Source of the DNA: Membranihabitans marinus
GTDB lineage: Bacteria; Bacteroidota; Bacteroidia; Chitinophagales; Saprospiraceae
Assembly: GCF_019802045.1 (NCBI RefSeq)
Contig: NZ_JAHVHU010000004.1
Location: 329,633 to 393,632 of the forward strand
Direction: 5' to 3'
DNA length: 64,000 nt
Part shown: piece after piece, positions 25,321 to 34,913 of the stretch
How positions within the stretch are numbered: position 1 is the first letter of the stretch
How the letters are laid out: the number at the start of each line of letters is the position of its first letter
Program-made: the position numbers and the translations under genes
Notes under the pieces: model-generated
Seen by the model: only the letters and a program-made list of their open reading frames with translations
Told to the model about the DNA's origin: nothing
Database searches by the model: none

Positions 25321-28300
25321 TTAAAATGAAATTTGTAAACCGATATTGTAAACTTTTTGAATGGGATAGTTCAGACCATTTCCGGCCATTTCGACATCCC
25401 ACAGTTTGAAAGCGGACACGGACAGCAGATTTATTCCACTAAAATATATCCGGGCTTTTTCAAGGAAGAAACGATCAGCCAAGTGTTCGGGTAGGCTATA
25501 CCCGACCTCTGCATGTTTTAATCGCAAGAAGGATCCATTTCTCATAAACCAGGTGTTTTGTTGTCGGTTATTCACATTGACATTGGGACTCAATCGGGGC
25601 CATAAAGCATACAAGTCCCGGTTATCCTCAGACCAGTGGTCATTGGCATAAGCTTCTAAAAGTTGATTTTTAAGATTCAACCCGTTCACCTTGCCGCTAT
25701 ACGCAAAGGGTGATGTCCGATTTACGTCGATCCAAAATGACTCCCGGGCCAATCCCTGAAAGAAAAATGAAAAATCGAAATCTTTGTAACCGAACGATCC
25801 ACCAAACCCATAAATCACTTCAGGTGTGGTCGGATGTCCGATGGGGACCTGATCCAGTGTAGTTATCTGACCGTCACCATTTACATCCCGGTATTTGATA
25901 TCTCCGCCCATAGGAACCTCGCCAAAATTCTGAACCGGCGAATTGAATACTTCCTCATCATCTACGAACAACCGTTCCGCTATATATCCCCACTGCTGAT
26001 TGATGGGATAACCGATTCGGGATTTCCAGGGTTCGTTATCATAAATGGGTTCTTCGAAGGCTGAAAAGTGACTGGAGGCATACGTGAAGTTAGCCCGCGC
26101 TTGAATCCAAAACGAATTCCGGAAAAACTGAGAGTAATCCACCGACAAATCCACGCCACTTCCTTCAGCAGAACCTACATTGGCTTTGGGCACACTACTG
26201 GGATAAAGTCCCATCGTGGTCGGAATGAAAGAACGGGTCATCAAGATGTGGGTTCGTTCTTCTTTCCAGAAATCTGCCTGAAAATTCAGTTTATCAAAGA
26301 GTCCCACTTCAAATCCAAGGTTGGACTTATACGACCGTTCCCAAGTCACTTCAGGATTACCATACCGGTAGATGACGACCCCATTTTTGCGGTAGGTATT
26401 ATCCAATCCAAAAACCGCAGACCGTCCACTGGCGTTGAGGCTGACTTCCGACAAGTAAAAAAACCGGTCCGAAGCACTTCCAATGGCATCGTTTCCTATA
26501 AGTCCATAGGTATATCTGACTTTGAATGTAGTCAGAAAATCATTGAGTCCACTCATAAAATCTTCATTGGATATCTCCCAGGCAATCCCACCAGAAGGGA
26601 AAAATCCATATCGGTTTGTCCGGTAAAATCGCTCTGATCCATTGTATCCAAAGTCAAATTCTGCAAAATATCGTTTATCGTATGAATAGGTAAATCGACC
26701 AGACAATCCAATGTTCCGGTGCGGCAGGGAGGTTTGCAAGGATCCGGCATTTCCATTCAATCGATTTTGCATCAGGAACACAAGCATACTTCCTACGGAG
26801 TGTTTATCTGCAAATACCCGGTTGTAGTTCGCGATCAACTGAATATAAGTTGTGGACCTTACATTTTTCGGCCCTTCAGAGTAGCTCAGATATTCCGTTC
26901 CCGTATCTTCATTGATGGGATCCAAGGTGTAGCTGTCGTTGTACTTGTCATAATACCCGACCTGATAATAGTACGGTCGATAGGCTCTGGCGACATCAAA
27001 ATACGAATATCGGGTGGTATTGAATAAGCCATTGAAATCCAACCCCTCAGTGATAAAAGACAGATCTTGATTAAACGTAAACTGAGCCAGCATCAGTGAT
27101 TGGTTGTATTCTTTGTAACCGCGAACAAGGTCCGCATAAGGGTTGACCAGATTTTCAGGACTGTTTCCAAAAAGGATGTGATCGACAAACTGGTACTGGC
27201 TATCCACAGGATAGAAAGCCGGAAAAGCCACCGGATCACTCCCTACCACTTCTCTATAAAAATGAGATCCACCTCCGATGGGTCCCACGTAATCATCAAA
27301 GGTACCATACAGCTTGATCCCCACCTCAGAGGTCTTGGTCAGGTTAACATTCACATTGGCACGAAGCTCATAGGTTTTAAGGTTGATGTTGTTGTTGAAA
27401 TTATTTCGCTTATCTACCTTCAACAGTCCATTATCCTGATTAAGCGTAGCGGCCAGGTAATACCGGGCCACGGGTCCACCCCCAGACACATTCAGATTGG
27501 CACGTTGATTGACCGCGTTTTTCTTAAAAAGCAAATCCCTCCAATCTGTAGCGGGATATACCAAGGGGTTGGTTCCGGCAATGGTATTATCAATTTTTTG
27601 TTGGGGATACGGGGTAATACCCAGTGGATTGCGGGTAAGCACCGCTTCATTATTTAGTCTCATATAAGTGATCGGATCTGCCAGTTCCACTTCTTTGGTC
27701 GGGGTGGAAATGGAATTTTCGATCCGAAACGACACTTTTGCCTTCCCTTCTACACCCTCCTTGGTTTTGATCAGGATGACCCCATTCGCCCCCCGGGCAC
27801 CATACAGGGCGGTCGCGGTGGCATCTTTCAGAATTGAAAAACTTTCAATATCATCGACTTGCATTCTTGCCAGTTCACGCGAGGACAATTCGATTCCATC
27901 GATCAGTATGAGCGGATCTTTCTTATATCCAAACGTGGTCACACCGCGGATAAAAAAATCAGCGTTATCCTGCCCGGGTTCACCGGAACGTTGGTACGCC
28001 ACCATACCGGCCATTTGTCCGGCTAAGGCAGTGGTCAGATTACTGGATGGCACTTTCAGCTCCTTGGGACTCGTGGTGGTCACAGAACCGATCACTTCCT
28101 CTTTCTTTTGAGTACCAAATGCGACCACGACCACTTCATCCACCAGAGCAGCATCGGATTCCAGTATGACATTTATGCTACTTCGTCCGTTGACAGGCAC
28201 CTCCTTTTTCTTGTATCCGACGTAAGAAAGAACCAGGGTCGCTTTTTCATTTACATCTTTCAATGTAAACTTTCCATCTATATCAGATGAAGTTCCTTTA

Positions 28301-28860
28301 TCTGTTCCCTTCACCAAAATATTCACACCAATCAATGGTTCACCTTCATCATTGGTCACTGTTCCTGAAATATTCAGTTCCAATTTTTTCCTGTACAATC
28401 GATCCAGAGAAAGAGATTCCAACTGGACGATGGGTTTTCGGGCCAGGCCTTCTTTGACTTCCTGCCGATCGACAATTTCCTGAAAATGAACGATCATTTG
28501 TTTTAGTGATTCAATTCCCTCCTGATCACTTCTAAACACAGCGATGTATCTATTTTCAAACATTTGATACTGGAGGCTTGTTTGACTAAACACAGCTTCC
28601 AGAACTTCATCCACACTTTCGTGAGCCCCAGAAACGTATTCTACCTTTATATTGGCTACGATGGCCCGGTCATAGTTAAAAAAGACTTTATATTCTTTGC
28701 CAATACGCATGAATGCTTCTTCGATCAGAATCTCTTCATCCAATTCTGCCTCGGATGCATTACTCCAGGGCAAAAAGCACACCATGGCAATCAAAAAGCC
28801 CACTATATAAGAGAGCGCATGTGGCTTTAGGAATCGTTTTTCAATAGCTAGTGTCATCAT
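25321..28860 (-). CDS. SusC/RagA TonB-dependent transporter with N-terminal STN signalling domain
   Basis: 1179 residues. After the leader (about 36 residues) comes an STN domain (about 45-112, IEEAFMRIGKEYKVFFNYD ... VDEVLEAVFSQTSLQYQMF), then a linker, the carboxypeptidase-regulatory-like domain (about 163-240, GTVTNDEGEPLIGVNI), the plug (VVVVAFGTQKKEEVIGSV) and the barrel ending in ISF. STN domains contact the FecR anti-sigma protein in the periplasm; the FecR gene is immediately upstream (49 bp). The transporter is therefore both importer and sensor: ligand binding should release the ECF sigma factor encoded at 30171-30731. It is transcribed with SusD and the surface lipoproteins. Confidence 0.96.
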   Translation of the reverse strand: MMTLAIEKRFLKPHALSYIVGFLIAMVCFLPWSNASEAELDEEILIEEAFMRIGKEYKVFFNYDRAIVANIKVEYVSGAHESVDEVLEAVFSQTSLQYQMFENRYIAVFRSDQEGIESLKQMIVHFQEIVDRQEVKEGLARKPIVQLESLSLDRLYRKKLELNISGTVTNDEGEPLIGVNILVKGTDKGTSSDIDGKFTLKDVNEKATLVLSYVGYKKKEVPVNGRSSINVILESDAALVDEVVVVAFGTQKKEEVIGSVTTTSPKELKVPSSNLTTALAGQMAGMVAYQRSGEPGQDNADFFIRGVTTFGYKKDPLILIDGIELSSRELARMQVDDIESFSILKDATATALYGARGANGVILIKTKEGVEGKAKVSFRIENSISTPTKEVELADPITYMRLNNEAVLTRNPLGITPYPQQKIDNTIAGTNPLVYPATDWRDLLFKKNAVNQRANLNVSGGGPVARYYLAATLNQDNGLLKVDKRNNFNNNINLKTYELRANVNVNLTKTSEVGIKLYGTFDDYVGPIGGGSHFYREVVGSDPVAFPAFYPVDSQYQFVDHILFGNSPENLVNPYADLVRGYKEYNQSLMLAQFTFNQDLSFITEGLDFNGLFNTTRYSYFDVARAYRPYYYQVGYYDKYNDSYTLDPINEDTGTEYLSYSEGPKNVRSTTYIQLIANYNRVFADKHSVGSMLVFLMQNRLNGNAGSLQTSLPHRNIGLSGRFTYSYDKRYFAEFDFGYNGSERFYRTNRYGFFPSGGIAWEISNEDFMSGLNDFLTTFKVRYTYGLIGNDAIGSASDRFFYLSEVSLNASGRSAVFGLDNTYRKNGVVIYRYGNPEVTWERSYKSNLGFEVGLFDKLNFQADFWKEERTHILMTRSFIPTTMGLYPSSVPKANVGSAEGSGVDLSVDYSQFFRNSFWIQARANFTYASSHFSAFEEPIYDNEPWKSRIGYPINQQWGYIAERLFVDDEEVFNSPVQNFGEVPMGGDIKYRDVNGDGQITTLDQVPIGHPTTPEVIYGFGGSFGYKDFDFSFFFQGLARESFWIDVNRTSPFAYSGKVNGLNLKNQLLEAYANDHWSEDNRDLYALWPRLSPNVNVNNRQQNTWFMRNGSFLRLKHAEVGYSLPEHLADRFFLEKARIYFSGINLLSVSAFKLWDVEMAGNGLNYPIQKVYNIGLQISF

Positions 28861-28909
28861 TTGGTTATATTTAAAATTTAGAAGGTCCCTACCCTGGGTA
28901 AGACCAGTA

Positions 28910-30001
28910 TTACTTTTTTTGAATCAAAACTTGATCGTTCTCTTTGGTTGTAATCCGAAGCTGTAGTGTTAACTCCATCAGACTTTTTACGGTATTCCAG
29001 TCTTTGTATGGCACGCCAATGGAGACCTTGGTGTCGAGCAGACTTTGATCCAGCACTTCAAAATGCTTCCCATATATATCTTCCAAGTGCTCAAGCATTT
29101 GCTTGAAATCGATATCGTGATACGCCAGGGTTCCATCTTTCCATTCGGTCATGGATTCCGCTGTTTCTGATTCGTGTTGTTTTAGCTTTTGCGAGCGGGC
29201 TGAATAAGCCAGGGACTCACCGGGTTCCATTATGATGGGGTTTCTGGCTGTTGAAGTCCTGCCGGGCACCCGGATTCTATCCTTCGAATATTGATCGTCA
29301 GTGGTCAAAGAGTCAAGCAGACCAAGCCGGATCGAACCACTTTCCAAATACACCTTCGTTTCTCCCCGTCGGTCAGCCACATTGAATGTCGTCCCAAGTA
29401 CATCAATTAAAAGATCTGAGGTCTGCACCTGAAAAGGTAAACGAGCACTTTTATTTTCATAGTCAGGATGATCCGGTTTTGAAATATTTACATGTGCTAC
29501 ATCGAAAAAAGCTTCACCTTCCAGCTCAGCATATCGGACGGTGTCATTTTTCCAGTCATTTTTCCAGGTTAATCTGGAATTGGCATTAAGAATGATCGCT
29601 GTTCCGTCGTTCAATACAATATCTCTGGTCTCTCCAAACCCTGTCGTATACGTCAAATAATCAGGCCGGGACTCCCAGGTCCACCACACGGCCAAGGACA
29701 CCATCAATGTCAAAGATGCCGCCACGCCCCACTGCCACATCTGGCGAATCAACACTCTTTTGTTCTCTATGTGACTTTTAGTTGCGCGTTTGTTTTTCTC
29801 TTCAACAATCTCTGCCCAGCTCAACTCAGGTAGGTGCGTTTGTTTGACATTCACATTCCACCGTTGACGCATCAAATCATCCAAGCCTTCAGGATCTTTG
29901 ATATGTTTTAGTTGATCAAACAACTGCCTGGCTTCTGACGCTGTCAAATCTCTGTTCAGATGCTTTTCTAAAAGTTTTCTTATATCAGTGTGTTTGTCCA
30001 C
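28910..30001 (-). CDS. FecR-family anti-sigma factor
   Basis: 363 residues from a GTG start. The cytoplasmic N-terminal part (residues 1-85, with a helix containing ELSWAEIVEEKNK) should bind the sigma factor. One membrane helix follows (about 89-108, MWQWGVAASLTLMVSLAVWW) and then the periplasmic FecR domain (about 125-230, TGFGETRDIVLNDGTAIILNANSRL) and the C-terminal STN-like part (AYHDIDFKQMLEHLEDIYGKHFEV). This is the standard layout of Bacteroidota FecR proteins. It lies upstream of the STN-bearing SusC on the same strand and 169 bp from the divergent ECF sigma gene. Confidence 0.95.
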   Translation of the reverse strand: MDKHTDIRKLLEKHLNRDLTASEARQLFDQLKHIKDPEGLDDLMRQRWNVNVKQTHLPELSWAEIVEEKNKRATKSHIENKRVLIRQMWQWGVAASLTLMVSLAVWWTWESRPDYLTYTTGFGETRDIVLNDGTAIILNANSRLTWKNDWKNDTVRYAELEGEAFFDVAHVNISKPDHPDYENKSARLPFQVQTSDLLIDVLGTTFNVADRRGETKVYLESGSIRLGLLDSLTTDDQYSKDRIRVPGRTSTARNPIIMEPGESLAYSARSQKLKQHESETAESMTEWKDGTLAYHDIDFKQMLEHLEDIYGKHFEVLDQSLLDTKVSIGVPYKDWNTVKSLMELTLQLRITTKENDQVLIQKK

Positions 30002-30170
30002 GCTCCATTTTTGAAATTACGGTTCCATTCATTAGGAATTAATAATATTTTAGATCTCTCTATTACCTATACAAGACTCTCCAAAATCTTAAATGTACTA
30101 GTGAATTCATAAAATTTATTAATTTAGGCGCAGATACAGGATTTTGAAAAGAGGATTTTAAAGAAGCTAT

Positions 30171-30731
30171 ATGAATAATGCATCAACTCAATCGGAGCAA
30201 TTATTTCTAAAATACAGGGAAAGGGTTTTTGGTTTTTTTGTGGATTTTCTCAGCAACAAGGAGATAGCTCGAGATCTCACCCAGGATGTATTTGTTAAGA
30301 TACTTCAACGTGAAAAAGCGTTGGACGACATCGATGACAAAGACGGCTACATCTACCAAATGTGTCGTAACCGCGCCTTTGACTACCTCAAAAAAGCAGC
30401 TTATCGAAAAGAATACTGGGCGTATATTTTAAGTTATCAAAAAGAATCCGAACCGGCGGTGGATCCGGCTGCAGACCTCAACATGAATCGGGAACACTAC
30501 CGTCAAATGCTGGAGGGATATCTTTCTAAGCTCCCCCATCAACAACGTCTTATCTTCCACTTGAGTAAACGGGAAGGTCTTTCCCACAAAAAAATTGCGG
30601 CTCAACTTAATATTTCACCCCATACCGTGCGCAATCACCTGGCGCAGGCCATGAAAAACATTCGATCTGAAATTTCTCCTTCGGATCTGGAGATGATGTC
30701 ACTATTGGCTGCCCTATATTGGGTGGTGTAG
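30171..30731 (+). CDS. ECF RNA polymerase sigma factor (RpoE-like)
   Basis: 186 residues. Region 2 is visible at about residues 12-80 (LTQDVFVKILQ, YIYQMCRNRAFDYLKK), and region 4 at about 122-175 (LSKLPHQQRLIFHLSKREGLS, KKIAAQLNISPHTVRNHLAQ). It is of the short kind without extra domains, as for the sigma factors that pair with FecR in polysaccharide loci. It should activate the SusC operon when freed. The oddity is orientation: sigma and FecR genes are usually in the same direction, but here they are divergent, sharing a 169-bp promoter region. Downstream lies only gene debris. Confidence 0.95.
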   Translation: MNNASTQSEQLFLKYRERVFGFFVDFLSNKEIARDLTQDVFVKILQREKALDDIDDKDGYIYQMCRNRAFDYLKKAAYRKEYWAYILSYQKESEPAVDPAADLNMNREHYRQMLEGYLSKLPHQQRLIFHLSKREGLSHKKIAAQLNISPHTVRNHLAQAMKNIRSEISPSDLEMMSLLAALYWVV

Positions 30732-30931
30732 TAGCTCCATGCTGGTATAACACCGGTGCGCACAGTTTAGGGTAGCTCCGTTCCAGAAACTATCCTCGTA
30801 CTAGCCTTCCACCGCACATGTCTGACAACATCTCAACTTTTAACAAAAAAGTAGCAGAAATTAATTGGCAAGATAGCCCATAAGGAATGAGTACTTCATC
30901 TTATAAGCCTTCACATCGAATACGAATTACC

Positions 30932-31057
30932 CTTTATTAGCGTATTCATAATCTTCCAGTATCACTTCGCCAAGTGGCAGACCAGATGGTTTGTGGGACT
31001 CGCTTTCGGCCAACTTGCTCCAGTTCTTCCAATGCCCGACGACATGGGGATCATTCA
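30932..31057 (-). pseudogene. Fragment of a DUF5000-type domain gene (partial copy of 20789-22033)
   Basis: On the minus strand this encodes NDPHVVGHWKNWSKLAESES followed by HKPSGLPLGEVILEDYEYA, which matches residues near the C-terminus of the lipoprotein at 20789-22033 (NDPDADGGWENWTKLTESES, HKPSGLPFGEVTPEDYEYA). The DNA matches 20937-21056 closely. There is no start, no leader and no rest of the domain. It is the remnant of a paralogous gene or a partial duplication. The stretch from 30732 to 30931, after the sigma gene, contains nothing else recognisable. Confidence 0.85.
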
Positions 31058-31083
31058 TTCTTTTTTCATTGAAGTCCAGAAAT

Positions 31084-31819
31084 TTATTTTTTTGTAACAT
31101 CTGGCGCATTGCTCTTAAACCAGGTCACCCATAAATCTGACTGGAGTTGAATTTCTTCCTTGGTATTGCCAAGCACATCAGTCCCATACATACCAACTAC
31201 AAATGTCTTTTCACCAACCCCCTGCCCTGGGCCCCAATAACCATTTGTTGGGATATAGGCCTTACCATCAAGCCAGGGTTTATAATCACCCATAAGCTCA
31301 TCACTGAATTTAGAGAAATTTACTGAAAACCCTCCTACAACATCTATTCTGTGACGATGGCCCTCAAATTTCAACATTTCATCAACCTTCTCAGGTGCTA
31401 ATCCAGGATAGTAAGAGTAGATCGGAGATGTGTAAAGCCATATGCTGAGTGAAAAGTTCAACCGTTCCCCCATTGCCATACCTGATCGTATTTCCACCTA
31501 TTACTTTCCCAGTTTTATTTACCGGTCTATTCACTGCGAGCTCTACCCCTTGTGCCCCATTACTACCCGTTTCAACAATGACCTGAAATGCTAAAATTTC
31601 ATTGTAAAAACCTTTTAGTTTGATCTTATGACCGTCCCAGGTATAATTATTGATTTTTGATGCGTGGTTTAAGTCATCTCTGAAAACTTTCTCTCCATCT
31701 CCAAGCACCCATACATCAGTTATTTGTGCGGTAACGGCAACCGGATTAATAAAGTTAAAAACAAGAAAATATAAACATAATCTTATATGCTGCTGAAATA
31801 CCAACCGTTCTTTGTTCAT
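31084..31819 (-). pseudogene. Frameshifted and truncated secreted protein, N-terminal part of a glycoside-hydrolase-like gene
   Basis: The probable start is ATG at 31819, giving a leader MNKERLVFQQHIRLCLYFLV ending in VTAQ and then ITDVWVLGDGEKVF and WDGHKIKLKGFYNEILAFQV, a beta-rich start like that of secreted GH-like proteins of the DUF4091/GH123 kind. Around 31430-31445 the frame breaks: TVELFTQHMALH continues one base out as YTSPIYSYYPGLAPEKV. The second frame runs to NGYWGPGQGVGEKTFVVGMY and SDLWVTWFKSNAPDVTKK and then stops. The protein is far too short and lacks any catalytic part. Together with the DUF5000 fragment next to it, it marks a deletion of former locus genes. The family name is tentative; the frameshift is seen directly. 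Confidence 0.7.
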
Positions 31820-31988
31820 ACTATTTACTATTTGATCTATGCTAATTTTCCAATCTAATATTAAATAATAATTATTTTTTATTTTCAACATAGAGGAAAT
31901 ATTTTCTTGATTTCTATGATCGTTCCATCATAACTTTTCAGACTTTGCATAATTCTTAATCCTCCTCCGACACCCTGTACAACGAACT

Positions 31989-34754
31989 TTATTCTTCGCC
32001 CAACAATTTTACCCCATACAATCGACCAGGCTGAACTTGGTATCTTCCTGCTGGTGCCAGGAAGTATATCGTATTCTCACCTGCCTTCACCTGAACATTG
32101 AACTTTATTTCACCGGAATCGCTCTGGACGTTCCAGTACCCGGGCTTCAGGTCCGCCAATAAAATTTGAAAATTTCCTGAACCGGGAATTTCTATAGCAA
32201 AAGAGTCCCGAATCAAATCACTGTGGTTACTTATGCTCACCACCCGATCTGCCAAAATGACTACATCACTTTGTGGTGTTTCCAGTGTAGTCACAGGCAA
32301 AGGTGGCGTATCATCCGCTGTCATCTGGAGCACCGTCAAAAACCGGTCCCGCTTGGAGGGTTGCGATGGTGTGACCATAATGCGGTGCCCCGATACCTCT
32401 GGTTGCACCTGTGAAGGAACCTGGTATTGATACCCAAACGAGCTATTTGCTTCTTGACCACTAAAAACTTCAATCTTGCGCTCATTGTAGCCTGGTTTGA
32501 CCATTTCGACGAAGGTGTTCCCGGTTTTACCATTGCGCTGATTATAGAGTCGCCACTGTTTTTCTTTGATTTCGGGAGGATTCAATGTGTTGATTTGCCA
32601 GTATTTTTGAAAATTCTCATGAGACGTAGTCATATCATCAGCCAAAATAATAGCTGCGGGAACATCATTGCGGTCGAGGTTCAAAAAACAAAAAGAACGG
32701 GTATAATCACTCATTTTAGAGGTATATGCCGCCGTCAAATCTGCCTTAAAATAACTAAACTGAGGCTGCTTCAGCTGAGGCCCCATGGCCGTAGATACTA
32801 CCCGACCATTATCAAACCAGGGATCTGTCATTGCTTCTTCGGGTGTTCGTGGGAAACGCTGGTTCAGCCGGGTTCCCCCATCGTTCGACTCCGTATTTAA
32901 AAACTTCTCATCCGGATCCACCGCAAGCATCATGCTGTGCGCGATAGACCGTTTGTTGAAATTGTAATCATAGGGTGTACCATAAAATTTATAGATTCCC
33001 AGGTCGCCGAGCTGCTGTCCCCGGTAGTAAACCTGAATCGCTCCGGCATCCGAATGTTGGTGGTTCCCAAAATGATATCCACCGCCCTTTACCTCAGCCA
33101 CGACGTCATCACTTTCCATACTGATATCCCACCCGGTCCGGGCGACCATGGAGCCCAATACAGGCCCAAAATCTTTGGTCAAAGGCAACGATTCACGGCT
33201 TTTATTGCCCATGAGCTCGGGATCATTCAGAAGCAGATACAACACCGGATTGTGAGGGAGTCCGCCTTGCCTTTGGAACTCTCCTTTCAAAACCGGGTCC
33301 CGGGCATAGGAATACATCATGAGCATGGTAATCGGTCGGTTCCAATAGTAGAATTCACCGGGTTTTCCGGCACTAAATCCATCCCCATCTCGAAGCATCT
33401 GACCGTCCGGGCGGCGCATATAATGCCAGTAATCCCCCATTCCTTTTATATTATTATCAAACACCGGTTCACCGGTCATCCGATAAAAAAGCCAGGCGGC
33501 GTGCATCTCCCAGGCAAACCGATAGGCGGCATAATTCACACCTTGATTGTGCCGCGGCGATTGATATTCAAACGCCCGCATGGGAACTAATTGTTCCAGG
33601 ATGATATAGGATGTATACTGATAAGGCGTGGGGTCTTCATCGTATATGGCGATACTCATAGCCAAGAGGTCCCGATTGATCTGTGCTTCATTCCCGTGAC
33701 CATTTACGATACTTTGCTTAAACGGTGGCCAACCACATTCCATGTCCATGGACAGTCTCATCAGACGTTCAACCATCTCATTCTTTTCATCCTCGGTCAT
33801 CAGATCGTAGCACCAATCGTAAACCAGCGACGCGGTATAGATCGTCCGCCCCATTTCCCGTGTAATATCAAGAATATTTCCGAACGATACCACATCCAGA
33901 TAGCTGCTCATCAAATCAATGGCTTCCCGGCCTATCATTTTGTCGTCTTCCATCAGATAATAAAACGCTTTGAGCTTGGCTGCTTTTTCCAATTCCACAT
34001 CAAACGACATTTCAATGGTGGAATCTACTTCAAACTCAAACGGTTCTTTGGCCTCATCAGCTACTTTTTTCCAAATATGACTGTGCTCTTTGGATTCAAG
34101 CCGGTCTTTCACCAATGGCAAAGTTTGCGAATTCACCCAAAGTCTGGGGTGCTCCTTTGGTGGAAGAACTGTCGGTTTGTATTCTTCAACTTCGTTGGGT
34201 ACGGCAGGGGCTACATACTTTTTAAGTTCCACAAAATCTAACCGAACACCACGAGGTAACCAGATTTTGAGCACTTGCGCCTCTCCGGATAACATAAACT
34301 TTCCCGTGGTTTGCCGGGGGCGGTTCCACGGCACATAAATGACCCGACTGGTTGCTCGCTGATCATCAAACTCCATTTTCATAAATAAGGATTCGTATTT
34401 GGAAGTAGCTGCTTCCATCAATGTTGCTCCCTCTTCATCAGTCTTTGCGTAAGTACTCATTACATAATATCCAGCTACAGGAGCTTTAAATTCAAAAAGA
34501 ATATCCGGTTCCTCTCGTTCCATATCCAGCGCAGCCGGTACTCCGTTTTTGAGTGTTATTCCTTTTTTATTGGTTAATCGATCATCAGCTATTATCGTCG
34601 TGGTCCGGGAATTAATTTGTGCCTGGTCAGCGCCCATGCGATAAACGCCTGCTGCTTCAAAAGAGTCATAACTCACCTGAGCTTGTCCCGACCCACCGCA
34701 GAACAGGATCAATAGTAAAATCATTGTCAGTGCTTTGCAATCGCGGTTCATCAT
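31989..34754 (-). CDS. Heparinase II/III-family polysaccharide lyase
   Basis: 921 residues with a signal peptide (cleavage near GQAQ, about residue 26). An N-terminal beta-rich accessory domain (about 30-185, VAGYYVMSTYAK, RGVRLDFVELKK) precedes a helical toroid (about 200-540, HPRLWVNSQTLPLVKDRL, GNEAQINRDLLAMSIAIYD, QSPRHNQGVNYAAYRFAW) and then the anti-parallel beta domain starting with KGGGYHFGNHQHSDAGAIQV, the conserved Heparinase_II_III region. Such enzymes cleave uronic-acid polysaccharides (heparin, heparan, alginate, ulvan) by beta-elimination. It has no SusC/SusD directly beside it. The polymer cannot be told from sequence. Confidence 0.85.
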   Translation of the reverse strand: MMNRDCKALTMILLLILFCGGSGQAQVSYDSFEAAGVYRMGADQAQINSRTTTIIADDRLTNKKGITLKNGVPAALDMEREEPDILFEFKAPVAGYYVMSTYAKTDEEGATLMEAATSKYESLFMKMEFDDQRATSRVIYVPWNRPRQTTGKFMLSGEAQVLKIWLPRGVRLDFVELKKYVAPAVPNEVEEYKPTVLPPKEHPRLWVNSQTLPLVKDRLESKEHSHIWKKVADEAKEPFEFEVDSTIEMSFDVELEKAAKLKAFYYLMEDDKMIGREAIDLMSSYLDVVSFGNILDITREMGRTIYTASLVYDWCYDLMTEDEKNEMVERLMRLSMDMECGWPPFKQSIVNGHGNEAQINRDLLAMSIAIYDEDPTPYQYTSYIILEQLVPMRAFEYQSPRHNQGVNYAAYRFAWEMHAAWLFYRMTGEPVFDNNIKGMGDYWHYMRRPDGQMLRDGDGFSAGKPGEFYYWNRPITMLMMYSYARDPVLKGEFQRQGGLPHNPVLYLLLNDPELMGNKSRESLPLTKDFGPVLGSMVARTGWDISMESDDVVAEVKGGGYHFGNHQHSDAGAIQVYYRGQQLGDLGIYKFYGTPYDYNFNKRSIAHSMMLAVDPDEKFLNTESNDGGTRLNQRFPRTPEEAMTDPWFDNGRVVSTAMGPQLKQPQFSYFKADLTAAYTSKMSDYTRSFCFLNLDRNDVPAAIILADDMTTSHENFQKYWQINTLNPPEIKEKQWRLYNQRNGKTGNTFVEMVKPGYNERKIEVFSGQEANSSFGYQYQVPSQVQPEVSGHRIMVTPSQPSKRDRFLTVLQMTADDTPPLPVTTLETPQSDVVILADRVVSISNHSDLIRDSFAIEIPGSGNFQILLADLKPGYWNVQSDSGEIKFNVQVKAGENTIYFLAPAGRYQVQPGRLYGVKLLGEE

Positions 34755-34830
34755 ATTAAAAGTTGTTAGTTTTATGTAGTTTTCATCCGGCTACGAAGTT
34801 GCCGCCTGTGTAATTGGCGTCGAATATACC

Positions 34831-34838
34831 CAAACTTA
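34831..34838 (-). promoter_or_regulatory. Candidate -7 element for the heparinase-like gene
   Basis: TAAGTTTG on the minus strand matches TAnnTTTG exactly, 77 nt before the start codon at 34754, inside the divergent spacer shared with the SDR gene. No good TTTG was seen at the -33 position, so support is partial. Confidence 0.35.
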
Positions 34839-34913
34839 ATTTTTTGATCAAATGCATTAATATCCCTTTTCGATCCGATTGGGTTTTGTATCTTTTGAGA
34901 AAATTTTCGTACG

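Noticed and set aside
26068..27657. Antisense open frames of 185-189 codons opposite the STN-SusC gene
   Set aside because: The sense frame is a full, well-conserved transporter; the antisense translations have no family features.
32937..34241. Two long antisense open frames (217 and 216 codons) opposite the heparinase-like gene
   Set aside because: They mirror the codon pattern of the sense gene, have no leader, domain or upstream signal, and their translations are rich in His/Ile/Arg typical of antisense frames.
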